DNA of 64,000 bases from Acinetobacter nosocomialis (GCA_025736915.1 CP107049.1:3782001-3846000), one strand, 5' to 3'. Positions 17,863-26,540 are shown, counted from the first letter of the stretch. Numbers and translations: made by a program. The notes: generated from the letters alone by a model not told the origin.

Positions 17863-18969
17863 TTAGAAGTTATATTCGATACCAGTACCTACAACAGTTT
17901 GTTTGTCGTTATCACTCAACCAATCACGTTTTTGTTGAGCAACAATGCCGTAGAAGCGAGCTTGTTTGTTGATTTGGTAATCAAGACCTACACCGTACAA
18001 GTCAATTTTACGATCTGCTAAACCACTTACTTGTGTTTCAGCAGAAGAATATTCTGCTTTCACTTTAAGTTTAGTATTCGGGATTTTATAAGCAGCTGTG
18101 ATTGAATAAGCTTCTTCTTGTAAATCACGGTAAGCTTTACCAGCTTTGTCAACTGATCCATCTGCTTTGTATGTTTGACCATACGCAGTCAACTCATCCG
18201 TAGGTTCAGCATGTTGCCATAAAGCGCCTATTACTAGACCTGTTTTTGCGATGTCATAAGAGCCTGTTACGCGGTAAGCATCTGTATAAATATCTTTCAG
18301 ACCATAAGCCGCATATTTACCTTTAATACCAAAGTCACCTGCAGCAGCAATTGCTAAGCCAAGGTCTTTGTTTTCATAACCAAGCGCAGTTGATACAGAG
18401 TCAAAACTATTATTTTTGCTGTCTTTACCAGTTTCACCTGGTTTATTATCAGTAGTACTTTCACCAGTTTGAGCCATGATGTTGAAAGTTATACCAGCTA
18501 ATAATTTAGGATCTAATTCAAAACCAATTACGTTATCTAAACGGTTTTCACCATACATGATATTAGTAATATCTAAACGTGTATCGTCATTAAAGATATC
18601 TTGGTTATTACCAGCAGCAGTTTTAAAGTAAGAATCGTATTTACCTACTTTTAATGTACCAACACCGTCAGTTTTTAAACCGATATAACGGTTACGAGCG
18701 CTAAGATCACTATCAGAACCTGAACCATCAGTAGAGATTGCCCACTCAGCTAAATAAACAGCAGATAGCTTGTCAGTTAATTTTTCTTCGCCTTTCACCC
18801 CAATGCGAGAAGCGTTTGAGTTAATTTCAGTAACGTCACTTTTCCCATCGAAATTTTTATTGTCAACTTGGTTAATAGAAACATTCAGTTTGCCATACAA
18901 AGTTGGCGCTGCTTGCACCGCGTTTACGCTCAAAGTTGCAACTGCGGCAGCGAGTAGCAATTTCTTCAT
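17863..18969 (-). CDS. Outer-membrane general porin (Gram-negative porin family)
   Basis: A 368-residue precursor with a clear signal peptide (MKKLLLAAAVATLSVNAVQA, cleavage before APTLYG). The mature part begins with the typical porin strand PTLYGKLNVSINQVD, contains SRIGVKGEEKL and ARNRYIGL-x-x-x-GVGTLKVGKYDS, and ends with Asn-Phe, the terminal aromatic used for barrel insertion. Alternating polar and hydrophobic strands fit a 16-strand barrel. It is not Omp33-36 or CarO by sequence. GGAGAAATC precedes the start. Confidence 0.88.
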   Translation of the reverse strand: MKKLLLAAAVATLSVNAVQAAPTLYGKLNVSINQVDNKNFDGKSDVTEINSNASRIGVKGEEKLTDKLSAVYLAEWAISTDGSGSDSDLSARNRYIGLKTDGVGTLKVGKYDSYFKTAAGNNQDIFNDDTRLDITNIMYGENRLDNVIGFELDPKLLAGITFNIMAQTGESTTDNKPGETGKDSKNNSFDSVSTALGYENKDLGLAIAAAGDFGIKGKYAAYGLKDIYTDAYRVTGSYDIAKTGLVIGALWQHAEPTDELTAYGQTYKADGSVDKAGKAYRDLQEEAYSITAAYKIPNTKLKVKAEYSSAETQVSGLADRKIDLYGVGLDYQINKQARFYGIVAQQKRDWLSDNDKQTVVGTGIEYNF

Positions 18970-19186
18970 TGAGATTTCTCCAAAAAGTATTTTAAAAATG
19001 GCACATGCCTGTTAACTAATTATTTTGTAGTTGACTTGTGTACAAAAAGTTACAGAAGCTCACCAACTTGCTAAGAAGTATCTGTAAACTTTGTGACAGT
19101 GGAGTGAAGAGGAAATGACAGTTTTATGACAATTAAAAATTAGAAATATTTTATTTTCTTTTGATTTTATTACACTTTTTAAATAA

Positions 19187-19213
19187 AAAAGCCGAGCCGA
19201 AGCTCCGCTTTTA
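19187..19213 (-). terminator. Terminator of the HIT-family gene
   Basis: Imperfect AAAAGC...GCTTTT hairpin with inner GAG/CTC pairing; on the minus strand it is followed by TTTTTTATTT. Confidence 0.7.
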
Positions 19214-19223
19214 AGTCTTTAAA

Positions 19224-19637
19224 TCAAAGAGCTGCTTTAATTTTTTCAGCTAAAGCCTTGATTTTATCTTGATCACCTAATTGTGCAGCATGTTTACCAA
19301 GTTGGTGAACATTTGTCGGAATTAGGTGAAAATGAACATGAGGGACAGTTTGTCCAGCAGCAGCACCTGATAATTGCATGAGTACAATTCCATCAAGGTT
19401 CAGTGCAGTTTCCATTGCTTTCGCAATTTTTTGCACGATCTGAATGGTATAGGCTGCCGCTTCAGGCGGTAAATCAAGTAAAGTTACTGCAGGAGTTTTT
19501 GGAATAACTAATGCATGACCATCGGCTTGGGGCATAATATCCATAAAAGCTAGAACTTGATCATCTTCATAGAGTTTTATCGCTGGAAGTTCACCACGTA
19601 AAATTTTTGCGAAGATATTTTGATCATCATATGCCAT
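19224..19637 (-). CDS. HIT-family nucleotide hydrolase (HinT-like)
   Basis: A 137-residue cytosolic protein with the histidine triad HVHFHLIP near residues 99-106 and the N-terminal [22 protein letters not shown] typical of HinT. The family cleaves AMP-NH2-type phosphoramidates and aminoacyl-AMP. The C-terminus is longer than the core fold by about 20 residues. The YARHG-like gene lies 18 bp upstream on the same strand. Confidence 0.9.
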   Translation of the reverse strand: MAYDDQNIFAKILRGELPAIKLYEDDQVLAFMDIMPQADGHALVIPKTPAVTLLDLPPEAAAYTIQIVQKIAKAMETALNLDGIVLMQLSGAAAGQTVPHVHFHLIPTNVHQLGKHAAQLGDQDKIKALAEKIKAAL

Positions 19638-19655
19638 GTATTATTCCTTTAAATA

Positions 19656-19925
19656 CTATTTACACTTCAATTCTTTTTGACGTTCTTTAATTGCGTCTAG
19701 ACGTTGCTGCTCTTTATCAGAGAATTTTGGCTTAGTCGTATGACAGTTTTCATTACCATATTTTTCTTTAGCATCTTGGTCTTTAAAACAAAAACCTTTT
19801 GATGCATAAATCAAATTGTAATCATCTTGCAATTTTTGACATTCTTGCTCAGGTGTTGCAGCTTGAGCACTGAAACCGGCAAGGGTTACCATTCCAGTGA
19901 ATACTGCAACCAATAATTTATTCAT
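19656..19925 (-). CDS. Small secreted YARHG-like protein
   Basis: An 89-residue precursor with signal peptide (MNKLLVAVFTGMVTLAGFSAQA). The mature part has four cysteines (QECQKL, GFCF, ENCH, LKCK) and the stretch NLIYASKGFCFKDQDAKEKYGNENC, which resembles the YARHG domain core (Y-A-x-x-G-x-x-F). A periplasmic location is likely; function is unknown. It starts after GGAAAAGCTC on the minus strand. Confidence 0.72.
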   Translation of the reverse strand: MNKLLVAVFTGMVTLAGFSAQAATPEQECQKLQDDYNLIYASKGFCFKDQDAKEKYGNENCHTTKPKFSDKEQQRLDAIKERQKELKCK

Positions 19926-20189
19926 GAGCTTTTCCTCAGTTAAAGGTATGAACCTGTACTCAATATAAGGTTTATTCCCAATATTTCAATGACTATTAAT
20001 TACTCAAGTGTTATTAAAAATCATATTTGATCTTATAATACAAAAAAGCTTTACATATCAATATCTTTTTTTAAATTTATTTTAAATCAAATATTTAGGT
20101 ATTGTTTTATATTAAACAATAAAAATATATACATAATAAATATTTAACGTCATTATTGAAATTTCATAGTGATGAATTAAATATATTAT

Positions 20190-20615
20190 ATGAGTAACAT
20201 CGGTTCTTGTTTATGTAATCAAGTAAAGTTTTCTATATCCCGTGAAATAAAAACGGTTTATCACTGTCATTGCAGTTTATGCCGAAAACAAACGGGTACG
20301 GGAGCGAATGCGGCTACTTTGGTGAAAGAAAGCCAATTTAACTGGTTAGTTGGAAGTGAATATGTCGCTACCTATAAAAAGGAGACTGGTTTTACCTCGT
20401 CGTTTTGTAATCAGTGTGGTTCGCCAGTACCCAATAAAATTAATGGTACAAACTATATATGGATACCATTAGGGCTTTTGGAACAATCATTTAATCCGGA
20501 CTTAAAGCTTAATTTTTGTATAGAGTCAAAACATGAATGGGTGGTGTTAGCGAACGCTCATAAAAGTTTTGATCATTTGCCTGTTATTGAGGAATTCTTA
20601 AAGTACTTTGAATAA
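20190..20615 (+). CDS. GFA/CENP-V-type zinc protein
   Basis: A 141-residue protein with the GFA (glutathione-dependent formaldehyde-activating enzyme-like) cysteine pattern: SCLCNQVKF near the start, YHCHCSLCRKQTG at about 25-37 and FCNQCGSPV at about 73-81, which bind zinc. The family's formaldehyde-glutathione role is doubtful in general, so substrate is left open. The preceding 260 bp are extremely AT-rich and no clear ribosome site precedes this ATG. Confidence 0.85.
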   Translation: MSNIGSCLCNQVKFSISREIKTVYHCHCSLCRKQTGTGANAATLVKESQFNWLVGSEYVATYKKETGFTSSFCNQCGSPVPNKINGTNYIWIPLGLLEQSFNPDLKLNFCIESKHEWVVLANAHKSFDHLPVIEEFLKYFE

Positions 20616-20743
20616 CATCTTTTAAATTTTATATCTTTTAATACTTCTTAAGTGTTCGTTACATAAATGATGTGTGTTCACTGTTGAATATATCTGACAT
20701 TTAATTGAGCATAAAATCACATAACTTAAAAAGGATGGTTCAC

Positions 20744-20944
20744 ATGATAGATGAAGAAAAGCCTTTAAATTTTGAAGATGATGACGAGCCTCTTGATTTT
20801 GAAGATGAAGAATTCACAGATGATAAAAAAGAGGATGAAATGTATAACTCGATCACTAAGGATGGATCTAGTGTTGACCCCGCCGATGATGGCACACGAC
20901 ATATTCGTCCAGAAGATGGTGATCCTATAGAACTTGATGAGTAA
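20744..20944 (+). CDS. Very acidic small protein, unknown function
   Basis: A 66-residue protein, with Asp and Glu making up close to half of residues 1-40 (LNFEDDDEPLDFEDEEF contains an imperfect repeat LxFEDDDEPL/LDFEDEEF). It has no signal peptide or membrane segment and is predicted disordered. AAAAAGGA eight bases before ATG 20744 decides this start; an upstream frame to 20705 is in place but lacks a ribosome site. I recognise no family. Confidence 0.65.
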   Translation: MIDEEKPLNFEDDDEPLDFEDEEFTDDKKEDEMYNSITKDGSSVDPADDGTRHIRPEDGDPIELDE

Positions 20945-21447
20945 GTATATCAGTTTAAAAAAGATTAGTCTTTTTAATCTTTAAGTATAAGTGTAATATC
21001 CGAGCGCTGTTACAAACAGCAAAAAGTCCTGAATGATCAGCGCAAAAAATCAAAAGGGTAAAGCCTGCTTACAAAGCGGGCTTTTTTATTTTTATAAAAT
21101 TATAGATTACGAGAATTAATTTATTGTGCCTGTAAAAGCGTATTATTTTTTAAAAAAATAGTTGGACACCATAGATGAGAGGCTCATCGATGCTCCTATT
21201 GTTTGTAATGAGCATTTAAAAGAAGCACGAATGTAAATAATAAAAATAAAAAAAGTAGAAAGACCATGAGTTAAAACATATCGTTAAATTATTTAGGTAT
21301 TTTACACAATTTAACATTTTATGCAAATTAGTTTACATTTCATTAAGATTTGTTAAAGGTTTGATCTGAGATTAATCGTTTTAAATATGTGACAATCAAA
21401 GCATAGTTTGTTAGATTGTTTGATTTTTATAACAACAGGTGAGCCAA
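20945..21447 (+). other. 503-bp intergenic region with hairpins
   Basis: Contains a weak hairpin AAAGATTA/TAATCTTT at about 20960-20982 (possible end of the acidic-protein transcript), the candidate small RNA at 21001-21089, and two adjacent hairpins at 21171-21215 (GATGAG-AGG-CTCATC, then ATGCTC/GAGCAT). The rest is AT-rich, without any coding frame I can support. Confidence 0.5.
21001..21089 (+). ncRNA. Candidate small RNA with intrinsic terminator
   Basis: About 88 nt without an open frame. GCTGTT-ACA-AACAGC forms a 5' hairpin (21006-21020), with an alternative GCGCTG/CAGCGC pairing (21004-21009 with 21038-21043). AGCCTGCTT-ACA-AAGCGGGCT then forms a 9-bp terminator stem (with one G-U pair) followed by TTTTTTATTTTT. 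A TAATAT box at about 20994-20999 could be its -10. Its higher GC contrasts with the AT-rich flanks. Confidence 0.45.
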
Positions 21448-21672
21448 ATGAAGAAATTATTATTTGTCATTATTGCTGGGTTTGGGCTAGAAGGTTGTGC
21501 GTCACTGACGGAAAAAGCTGATGAAAATTATATTAGCAAGTCACCAATTACCCCGGTCAATACCGCATTTAATGGTACGAAAGTACGTGAGCATGGAATT
21601 TTTACTGAGCAGGATATTGCTGATATGCCTGAGCATTCAAATATTAATTCACGTTATAAAATATCATTTTAA
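21448..21672 (+). CDS. Small lipoprotein, unknown function
   Basis: A 74-residue precursor with a lipobox ending in LEGC (Cys at about residue 18), so probably a lipid-anchored protein of about 57 residues. The mature part ends in HSNINSRYKISF. AGGTGAG before ATG 21448 decides the start over GTG 21439. I recognise no family. The next gene also encodes a lipoprotein but has its own gap and terminator. Confidence 0.72.
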   Translation: MKKLLFVIIAGFGLEGCASLTEKADENYISKSPITPVNTAFNGTKVREHGIFTEQDIADMPEHSNINSRYKISF

Positions 21673-21776
21673 GTCAATACTTAAAATTAAAATTGAATAG
21701 TTAAACTAAATAATCCAGTAAATTGGCAGAAATTTAAAATTTACTAAGATTGTATTTAGTAATAGCTATTAAGTAT

Positions 21777-21800
21777 AAAACCACCGGTCAGGTGGTTTTT
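21777..21800 (+). terminator. Terminator after the small lipoprotein gene
   Basis: AAAACCACC-GGTCA-GGTGGTTTTT. Confidence 0.8.
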
Positions 21801-21849
21801 AAAACGATAAAATGTTAAATTTTAATCATTGAAAAAATTGGTTTTATAA

Positions 21850-22224
21850 ATGAAAAGAGTCATTATTTTAACTTCTATATTGTTATTAACTGGGTGCGCA
21901 ATTAACTCGAAGACATTATCACCGACTAAAAGTAGCGATGATAAAATTATTTTAGAGGCTGAAAAATATAAGCAACAATATCAAAAAAAGATATTTAAAA
22001 TTTGGGATATTCCACCGTCTTCAGTAGGCATGAGCGCCAGTGTTAAAGTCTTTTTAAATGATAGTGGTGAGATTGAGCAAATTATTTTTCTAGATAAAGA
22101 AGACCCAAAGTTTAAATCGAGTATTGAAAAAGCAATATGGCGTGCAAGTCCTTTTGTTTTACCTTCTAATCCTGATGTAAGAAAACAGGTAAGAAAGTTC
22201 AACATCAAATTTATGGCAAAGTAA
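21850..22224 (+). CDS. Lipoprotein with TonB/TolA C-terminal-like domain
   Basis: A 124-residue precursor with lipobox LLTGC (Cys at 16). The remainder (YQKKIFKIWDIPPSSVGMSASVKVFLNDSGEIEQIIF followed by SSIEKAIWRASPFVLP) follows the pattern of the TolA/TonB C-terminal domain: I-x-x-x-W, a beta strand with V-x-V-x-L-x-x-x-G, and A-x-x-x-A-S-P-F. This domain binds periplasmic partners of outer-membrane systems. No N-terminal TonB/TolA anchor helix or proline linker is present; it is a minimal lipid-anchored version. Confidence 0.75.
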   Translation: MKRVIILTSILLLTGCAINSKTLSPTKSSDDKIILEAEKYKQQYQKKIFKIWDIPPSSVGMSASVKVFLNDSGEIEQIIFLDKEDPKFKSSIEKAIWRASPFVLPSNPDVRKQVRKFNIKFMAK

Positions 22225-22246
22225 ATTTTAAATATGAACTTCGCCT

Positions 22247-22290
22247 TTTAAATGTAGAAAACCACCGAGAGGTGGTTTTCTACATTTAAA
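22247..22290. terminator. Long perfect hairpin, bidirectional terminator
   Basis: Two 20-bp arms (22247-22266 and 22271-22290) are perfectly complementary around GAGA. The core AAAACCACC/GGTGGTTTT is a typical terminator for the lipoprotein gene. Confidence 0.75.
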
Positions 22291-22459
22291 ATTATAAATA
22301 ACAAATATATAGAAAAACTTTTAAACCTCATTATGTCATTGCTGTAACTGCATACGTGACCAAGCTATAACTTTATTTTATTAATTATTTAAAAACTAAT
22401 CATTATTTTTTATCTACTTTTTCTTTTATGGTTAACCCATCGAAGAAGAGGAATAAGCC

Positions 22460-23227
22460 ATGTCGAATCAACATGAGATAAATTTAAAACAGTACCAAAA
22501 TAAATCTTTAAGTTATTTGAATAGCACAGCTCATTCTGAAGGAGTTGAGTTTGATAAGTTTATTAAAGAGATTGAGAAATATTCAAATGCGGTTGTTTTA
22601 GATTTAGGCTGTGGTGGTGGTCATGTGGCTTATAACGTTGCTCACCATGCCGATCTGGTTTTTGCTTATGATTTATCTCATGAAATGCTTGATACTGTTT
22701 CAAAAGCTGCCAATGCTCGGAAAATAAAAAATATCTTCGTGCAACAGGGCTTAGCTGAAGATATGCCTTTTACTGACGAACAGTTTGATGTGGTAATCAG
22801 CCGATATTCTGCTCATCACTGGCAGCATGTACCAACGGCCATGAAAGAAATAAACCGTGTTTTAAAACCAAATGGTACTGTTATTTTTGTTGATATTATC
22901 AGCTCAAGTTTTCCCATTTTAGACACGTTTTTACAGACTATAGAGGTGATTCGGGACCCAAGTCATGTAAGAAATTACAGTATTAAAGAATGGGTTTACT
23001 TTATAGAAGATGCTGGTTTTGAATTAACTGCCTTAGATAAACAATCACTCATGCTAGATTTTGATAGTTGGGTACAGCGTATGAAAACTCCTGAAGATCA
23101 GATAAAAACGCTTAAGTATCTACAAGAGAATGCATCAGATGTAGTCAAAAAATATTTTAATATTCAAAAAGACGGAAGTTTCGAAAGTAAGGTAGGGTAC
23201 TTTGTATTTAAAAAGATAGCCTTCTAG
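22460..23227 (+). CDS. Class I SAM-dependent methyltransferase (UbiE-like)
   Basis: A 255-residue cytosolic protein. SAM motif I is VVLDLGCGGGHVAYN (about 49-63), motif II D-L-S-H-E-M-L-D, and motif post-II FDVVISRYSAHHWQHV, followed by VLKPNGTVIFVDII. The His-His after the post-II strand is typical of UbiE/COQ5-like small-molecule methyltransferases. The substrate is unknown. No neighbouring pathway gene helps. AAGAAGAGGA precedes the ATG. Confidence 0.88.
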   Translation: MSNQHEINLKQYQNKSLSYLNSTAHSEGVEFDKFIKEIEKYSNAVVLDLGCGGGHVAYNVAHHADLVFAYDLSHEMLDTVSKAANARKIKNIFVQQGLAEDMPFTDEQFDVVISRYSAHHWQHVPTAMKEINRVLKPNGTVIFVDIISSSFPILDTFLQTIEVIRDPSHVRNYSIKEWVYFIEDAGFELTALDKQSLMLDFDSWVQRMKTPEDQIKTLKYLQENASDVVKKYFNIQKDGSFESKVGYFVFKKIAF

Positions 23228-23353
23228 TTTAATTTTAGCTTGAGAGTTATGAAATACGAAAAAGTTTTAAAACTTTGAAGCCAATGAAATAAAATGCTCA
23301 TATCATTATAAAAGTTATGTGAAATGGGCTATTGAAGTCGATAGGAGATAAAG

Positions 23354-23920
23354 ATTTTAATCCAGAATAATTCGGTTAATGCATTAATTGTAGTAGATGT
23401 ACAAAAGGCTTTTGTATTAGGCAATGAGGCTGTTCCAGCCGCAGAGCAACTTCTTTCTTCAATTAATATTTTACTTTCGAAAGCGCGCTTAGCTCGAGCA
23501 CCTGTCATTTTTCTGCAAAATGACGGCGCTTTAGATACTGTAGATGAACCATTTCAATTGGGATGGGAACTATTTTTTCCTCCTCAACAAGGTGAAATTG
23601 TCTTAAGAAAAGTCAATGACAATGGGTTTGATGGTACGCCACTTCAGCAAATTCTAAATGAAAGCAGAGTACAAACCTTTGCAATTTGTGGGGTACTATC
23701 CGAAATGTGTGTAGCGGCTACTGCTCGTGCTGCACTCGAATTAGGTTATGGGGTGCTTTTACCTCATGATGCACATGCAACTTACAATGTACCCGCAGGT
23801 CCTGGCTCAGAAGAAGTACCTGCAGCAATGGCGGCCCGAGCTGCTGAGTGGTCTCTTGGCGATGAAATTGTCATCTGTGCTTCATCTCGTGAAGTGAATT
23901 TCATAGAAAACGTTAAATAA
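23354..23920 (+). CDS. Isochorismatase-family cysteine hydrolase, apparently starting at ATT
   Basis: In frame from 23354 the protein is 188 residues. It contains the full cysteine-hydrolase triad: Asp in ALIVVDVQKAF (about residue 14), Lys in VLRKVNDNGF (about 84) and Cys in CGVLSEMCVAA (about 118), as in nicotinamidase-like enzymes. The first in-frame ATG, GTG or TTG is TTG 23558, which would remove the catalytic Asp and the first two strands. AGGAG at 23343-23347 sits six bases before ATT 23354, and a stop codon at 23342 closes the frame upstream. So ATT is the likely initiation codon, as in infC and pcnB. The alternative is a decayed gene. Substrate unknown. Confidence 0.75.
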   Translation: MLIQNNSVNALIVVDVQKAFVLGNEAVPAAEQLLSSINILLSKARLARAPVIFLQNDGALDTVDEPFQLGWELFFPPQQGEIVLRKVNDNGFDGTPLQQILNESRVQTFAICGVLSEMCVAATARAALELGYGVLLPHDAHATYNVPAGPGSEEVPAAMAARAAEWSLGDEIVICASSREVNFIENVK

Positions 23921-23942
23921 AAGCCCTTACCTGAAGGGCTTT
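23920..23942. terminator. Bidirectional terminator between the hydrolase and PhaC-like genes
   Basis: AAAGCCCTT-ACCTG-AAGGGCTTT between convergent genes. Confidence 0.75.
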
Positions 23943-23953
23943 CATATCTATAT

Positions 23954-25039
23954 TTAAACTTTTGTTGAACGATCACTTAGCCATGCTGCTAGCTTTGGCC
24001 AGAATTCCTGAGCACTTGCTTGGCTTGACATTAGTCCCAAATGCCCACCAGGAATAAGCGTAAACGTCACATCTTTGCTGCTGGTTAATTCGCTTAATGG
24101 TTGAGCAGCATCCGCCGTAACCAATTGATCGCTACGACCAGCGCCAACTAAAAGAGAACAATCGATATTTTTTAACTCAATTTTTTTATCTTTTAATAGA
24201 ATAGAACCTTGCTTCAACGGATTTTGTAGCCATACGTTGAATAACATGTCCTGATTAATACCACCAGGATAATCAATCATATTGTTTAAAAAACTACTTA
24301 ATGTGGCATGTTCTTGTACAAACTGCAGATCATCAAGGTTTTTAAGTAATTGAATATGACCCTCGAACCAGCCTTTAGGGTCAAGAATTTTAAATCCTAG
24401 AGAATTTAAAATACCTGGAGTATGAATCAAACGCTTTGGTAAACCTGAGTAAATACGTGCCTGAAGTTTTTTATTACGACCAATAACATTATTTATAGTT
24501 CGGTAGAGTTTTCCGATATAGCCAGAAGCATAGCTATCGATTGGACTGCCTAACACTATAAGGTTTTTGACATAATTTGGATGGTTATGCGCTGTATACA
24601 AAGTAACGAATATACCCGCCATACTCCACCCATGTAGAGAAATTTGATCACTTCCTGAATGAGTGCGGACAAGCCCTATAGCTTTAGGAATAAAATCTTC
24701 AATAAATGATAAAAAGTTAAGATGTCTATCTTTAAACCCTAAACGGCCCCAATCGACAAGGTACACGTCAAATCCTGTATTTTGGAAATGCTTAATAAGA
24801 GAACGATAAGGATATAAATCATAGATCGCCATATTAATTGCTAGAGGTGCAACAAATACTAATGGTTCTTTAAAACGCTTTTGAGCAGCCGCATAGTAAC
24901 GAATACGAGTTTCATTAAATTGACCGATGACTTCATATGGTGTGCTTTGTGACAACACCAGTGTTTCTGGTTGAAATAGTCGAGTAGAGAGGTGTTTGAT
25001 TTGACTTTGCTCAGAGGCAATGGACTTTAAGCGTTTCAT
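23954..25039 (-). CDS. Alpha/beta hydrolase of the PHA-synthase-like group with Ser nucleophile
   Basis: A 361-residue protein. VFVAPLAINMAIYDLYPYRS and FQNTGFDVYLVDWGRLG follow the pattern of PhaC polyhydroxyalkanoate synthases. However, the nucleophile elbow is GWSMAG (Ser139) where synthases have Gly-x-Cys-x-Gly-Gly. Asp in VGAGRSDQLVT and His in PGGHLGLM complete a triad. A hydrolase or acyltransferase role is thus more likely than polymer synthesis. It stands alone, with no phaA, phaB, phaE or phasin gene nearby. Confidence 0.8.
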   Translation of the reverse strand: MKRLKSIASEQSQIKHLSTRLFQPETLVLSQSTPYEVIGQFNETRIRYYAAAQKRFKEPLVFVAPLAINMAIYDLYPYRSLIKHFQNTGFDVYLVDWGRLGFKDRHLNFLSFIEDFIPKAIGLVRTHSGSDQISLHGWSMAGIFVTLYTAHNHPNYVKNLIVLGSPIDSYASGYIGKLYRTINNVIGRNKKLQARIYSGLPKRLIHTPGILNSLGFKILDPKGWFEGHIQLLKNLDDLQFVQEHATLSSFLNNMIDYPGGINQDMLFNVWLQNPLKQGSILLKDKKIELKNIDCSLLVGAGRSDQLVTADAAQPLSELTSSKDVTFTLIPGGHLGLMSSQASAQEFWPKLAAWLSDRSTKV

Positions 25040-25174
25040 CTTACTTTGCCAACTATTTACTAAAATTAAATAAAGTCTAAGCGATAATTTTCAGGTTTAC
25101 CTTGACCTTAAATACCTTAGACACTCAAAATGATGATAGTTTTTTAGTACATGACCAGTAAAGGCGAACATTTA

Positions 25175-26362
25175 ATGAACCAGTCTGATGATTTAGAATA
25201 CCAACTTGATACTTTAGCCATTCGTACCGGACATACTCGTAGTTTTGAAGGTGAGCATGGCGAACCGATTTTTTTGACTTCATCTTTTGTGTATGAAAAC
25301 GCTGCTGAAGCGGCTGCAAAATTTTCTGGTCAAGTTCAAGGAAATATCTATTCACGTTTTACCAATCCGACTGTATCGATGTTCGAAAAACGCTTAGCAG
25401 CTTTAGACGGTGCTGAACGTGCTGTTGCGACAAGTTCTGGAATGGGCGCGATTTTGTCAGTTGCTATGGCATATTTAAAAGCGGGTGATCATGTTATTTG
25501 CTCAAGAGCAGTTTTTGGTTCAGTTGTCGCTTTGTTTGAGAAATATATTGCCAAGTTTGGTGTAGATATTACATTTGTCGATTTATGTGATTTGGACGAT
25601 TGGAAAAACGCGGTACGTCCAGAAACTAAACTTTTATTTGTTGAGTCTCCATCGAACCCTTTAGCTGAGATTGCAGATATTCAAGCACTTGCAGATATTG
25701 CGCATGCGAATGGTGCATTACTTGCGGTTGATAATAGTTTCTGTACGCCTGTTTTGCAGCAACCATTAAAATTTGGTGCAGACCTTGTGATTTACTCGGC
25801 AACTAAATATTTAGATGGACAAGGGCGAGCATTAGGCGGTGCTGTTGTCGGTAATCATCAGTTGTTAGAAGAGGTTTTTGGTGTCGTCCGTACACTTGGG
25901 CCATCAATGAGTCCGTTTAATGCATGGGTTTTCTTAAAAGGTCTAGAAACTTTACGCTTACGTATGAAAGCACACTGTGAAAGTGCTCAAATTCTTGCCG
26001 AATGGTTATCTACCCATGACAAAGTAGAAAAAGTTTACTACGCGGGCCTACCAACTCATGAAGGACACGAACTTGCTGCAAAACAGCAAAATGGTTTTGG
26101 TGGGATTGTTTCTTTCGTTGTTAAAGGCGAACGTGAAGGTGCTTGGAAGGTGATTGATAACACCAAATTTATTTCAATTACTGGTAATTTAGGTGATGTG
26201 AAGTCAACAATTACCCATCCTGCGACAACAACACACGGCAAACTTTCTGCTGAAGCAAAACAAGCAGCAGGAATTCAAGAAGGCCTAATCCGTGTTTCAG
26301 TTGGTTTAGAAGATATTAACGATATTATTGGTGATATCTCACGTGGATTGGATTTAATTTAA
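25175..26362 (+). CDS. metZ: O-succinylhomoserine sulfhydrylase
   Basis: A PLP enzyme of 395 residues that makes homocysteine directly from O-succinylhomoserine and sulfide. It shows the Cys/Met metabolism fold: FLTSSFVYENAAEAAAKFSG, YSRFTNPTVSMFEKRLAALDGAE, AVDNSFCTPVLQQPLKFGADLVIYSATKYLDGQGR (PLP lysine in SATK) and SVGLEDINDIIGD. The HSFNPT-type variation and overall order fit MetZ rather than MetB. AAAGGCGA before ATG 25175 favours this start over ATG 25151. A terminator follows at 26384-26412. Confidence 0.92.
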   Translation: MNQSDDLEYQLDTLAIRTGHTRSFEGEHGEPIFLTSSFVYENAAEAAAKFSGQVQGNIYSRFTNPTVSMFEKRLAALDGAERAVATSSGMGAILSVAMAYLKAGDHVICSRAVFGSVVALFEKYIAKFGVDITFVDLCDLDDWKNAVRPETKLLFVESPSNPLAEIADIQALADIAHANGALLAVDNSFCTPVLQQPLKFGADLVIYSATKYLDGQGRALGGAVVGNHQLLEEVFGVVRTLGPSMSPFNAWVFLKGLETLRLRMKAHCESAQILAEWLSTHDKVEKVYYAGLPTHEGHELAAKQQNGFGGIVSFVVKGEREGAWKVIDNTKFISITGNLGDVKSTITHPATTTHGKLSAEAKQAAGIQEGLIRVSVGLEDINDIIGDISRGLDLI

Positions 26363-26383
26363 TTAATTTATATATTTAAGATT

Positions 26384-26412
26384 AAACCACACTTATTTAG
26401 GTGTGGTTTTTT
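26384..26412 (+). terminator. Terminator after metZ
   Basis: AAACCACAC/GTGTGGTTT stem followed by TTTTA. Confidence 0.85.
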
Positions 26413-26540
26413 ATTAATGATGCTGTTACTTACACACAACGAAAGCAATAAAAAGACTACATTTTGTTATAAATGACTCTAAAATCACAACGTATAAAAG
26501 TTCTAAATTTAATAAAAATAACAAAGTGAGTTTTTGAACC

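Noticed and set aside
22224..22310. Miniature mobile element based on the long hairpin
   Set aside because: No target duplication, no second copy in the window, and the core is an ordinary terminator.
23558..23920. 120-residue hydrolase starting at TTG 23558
   Set aside because: This start would remove the catalytic Asp and has no ribosome site; the longer ATT-start frame is preferred.
25040..25174. SAM riboswitch or Met operator before metZ
   Set aside because: Only AT-rich sequence with no terminator-antiterminator pair or repeated MetJ-like boxes.
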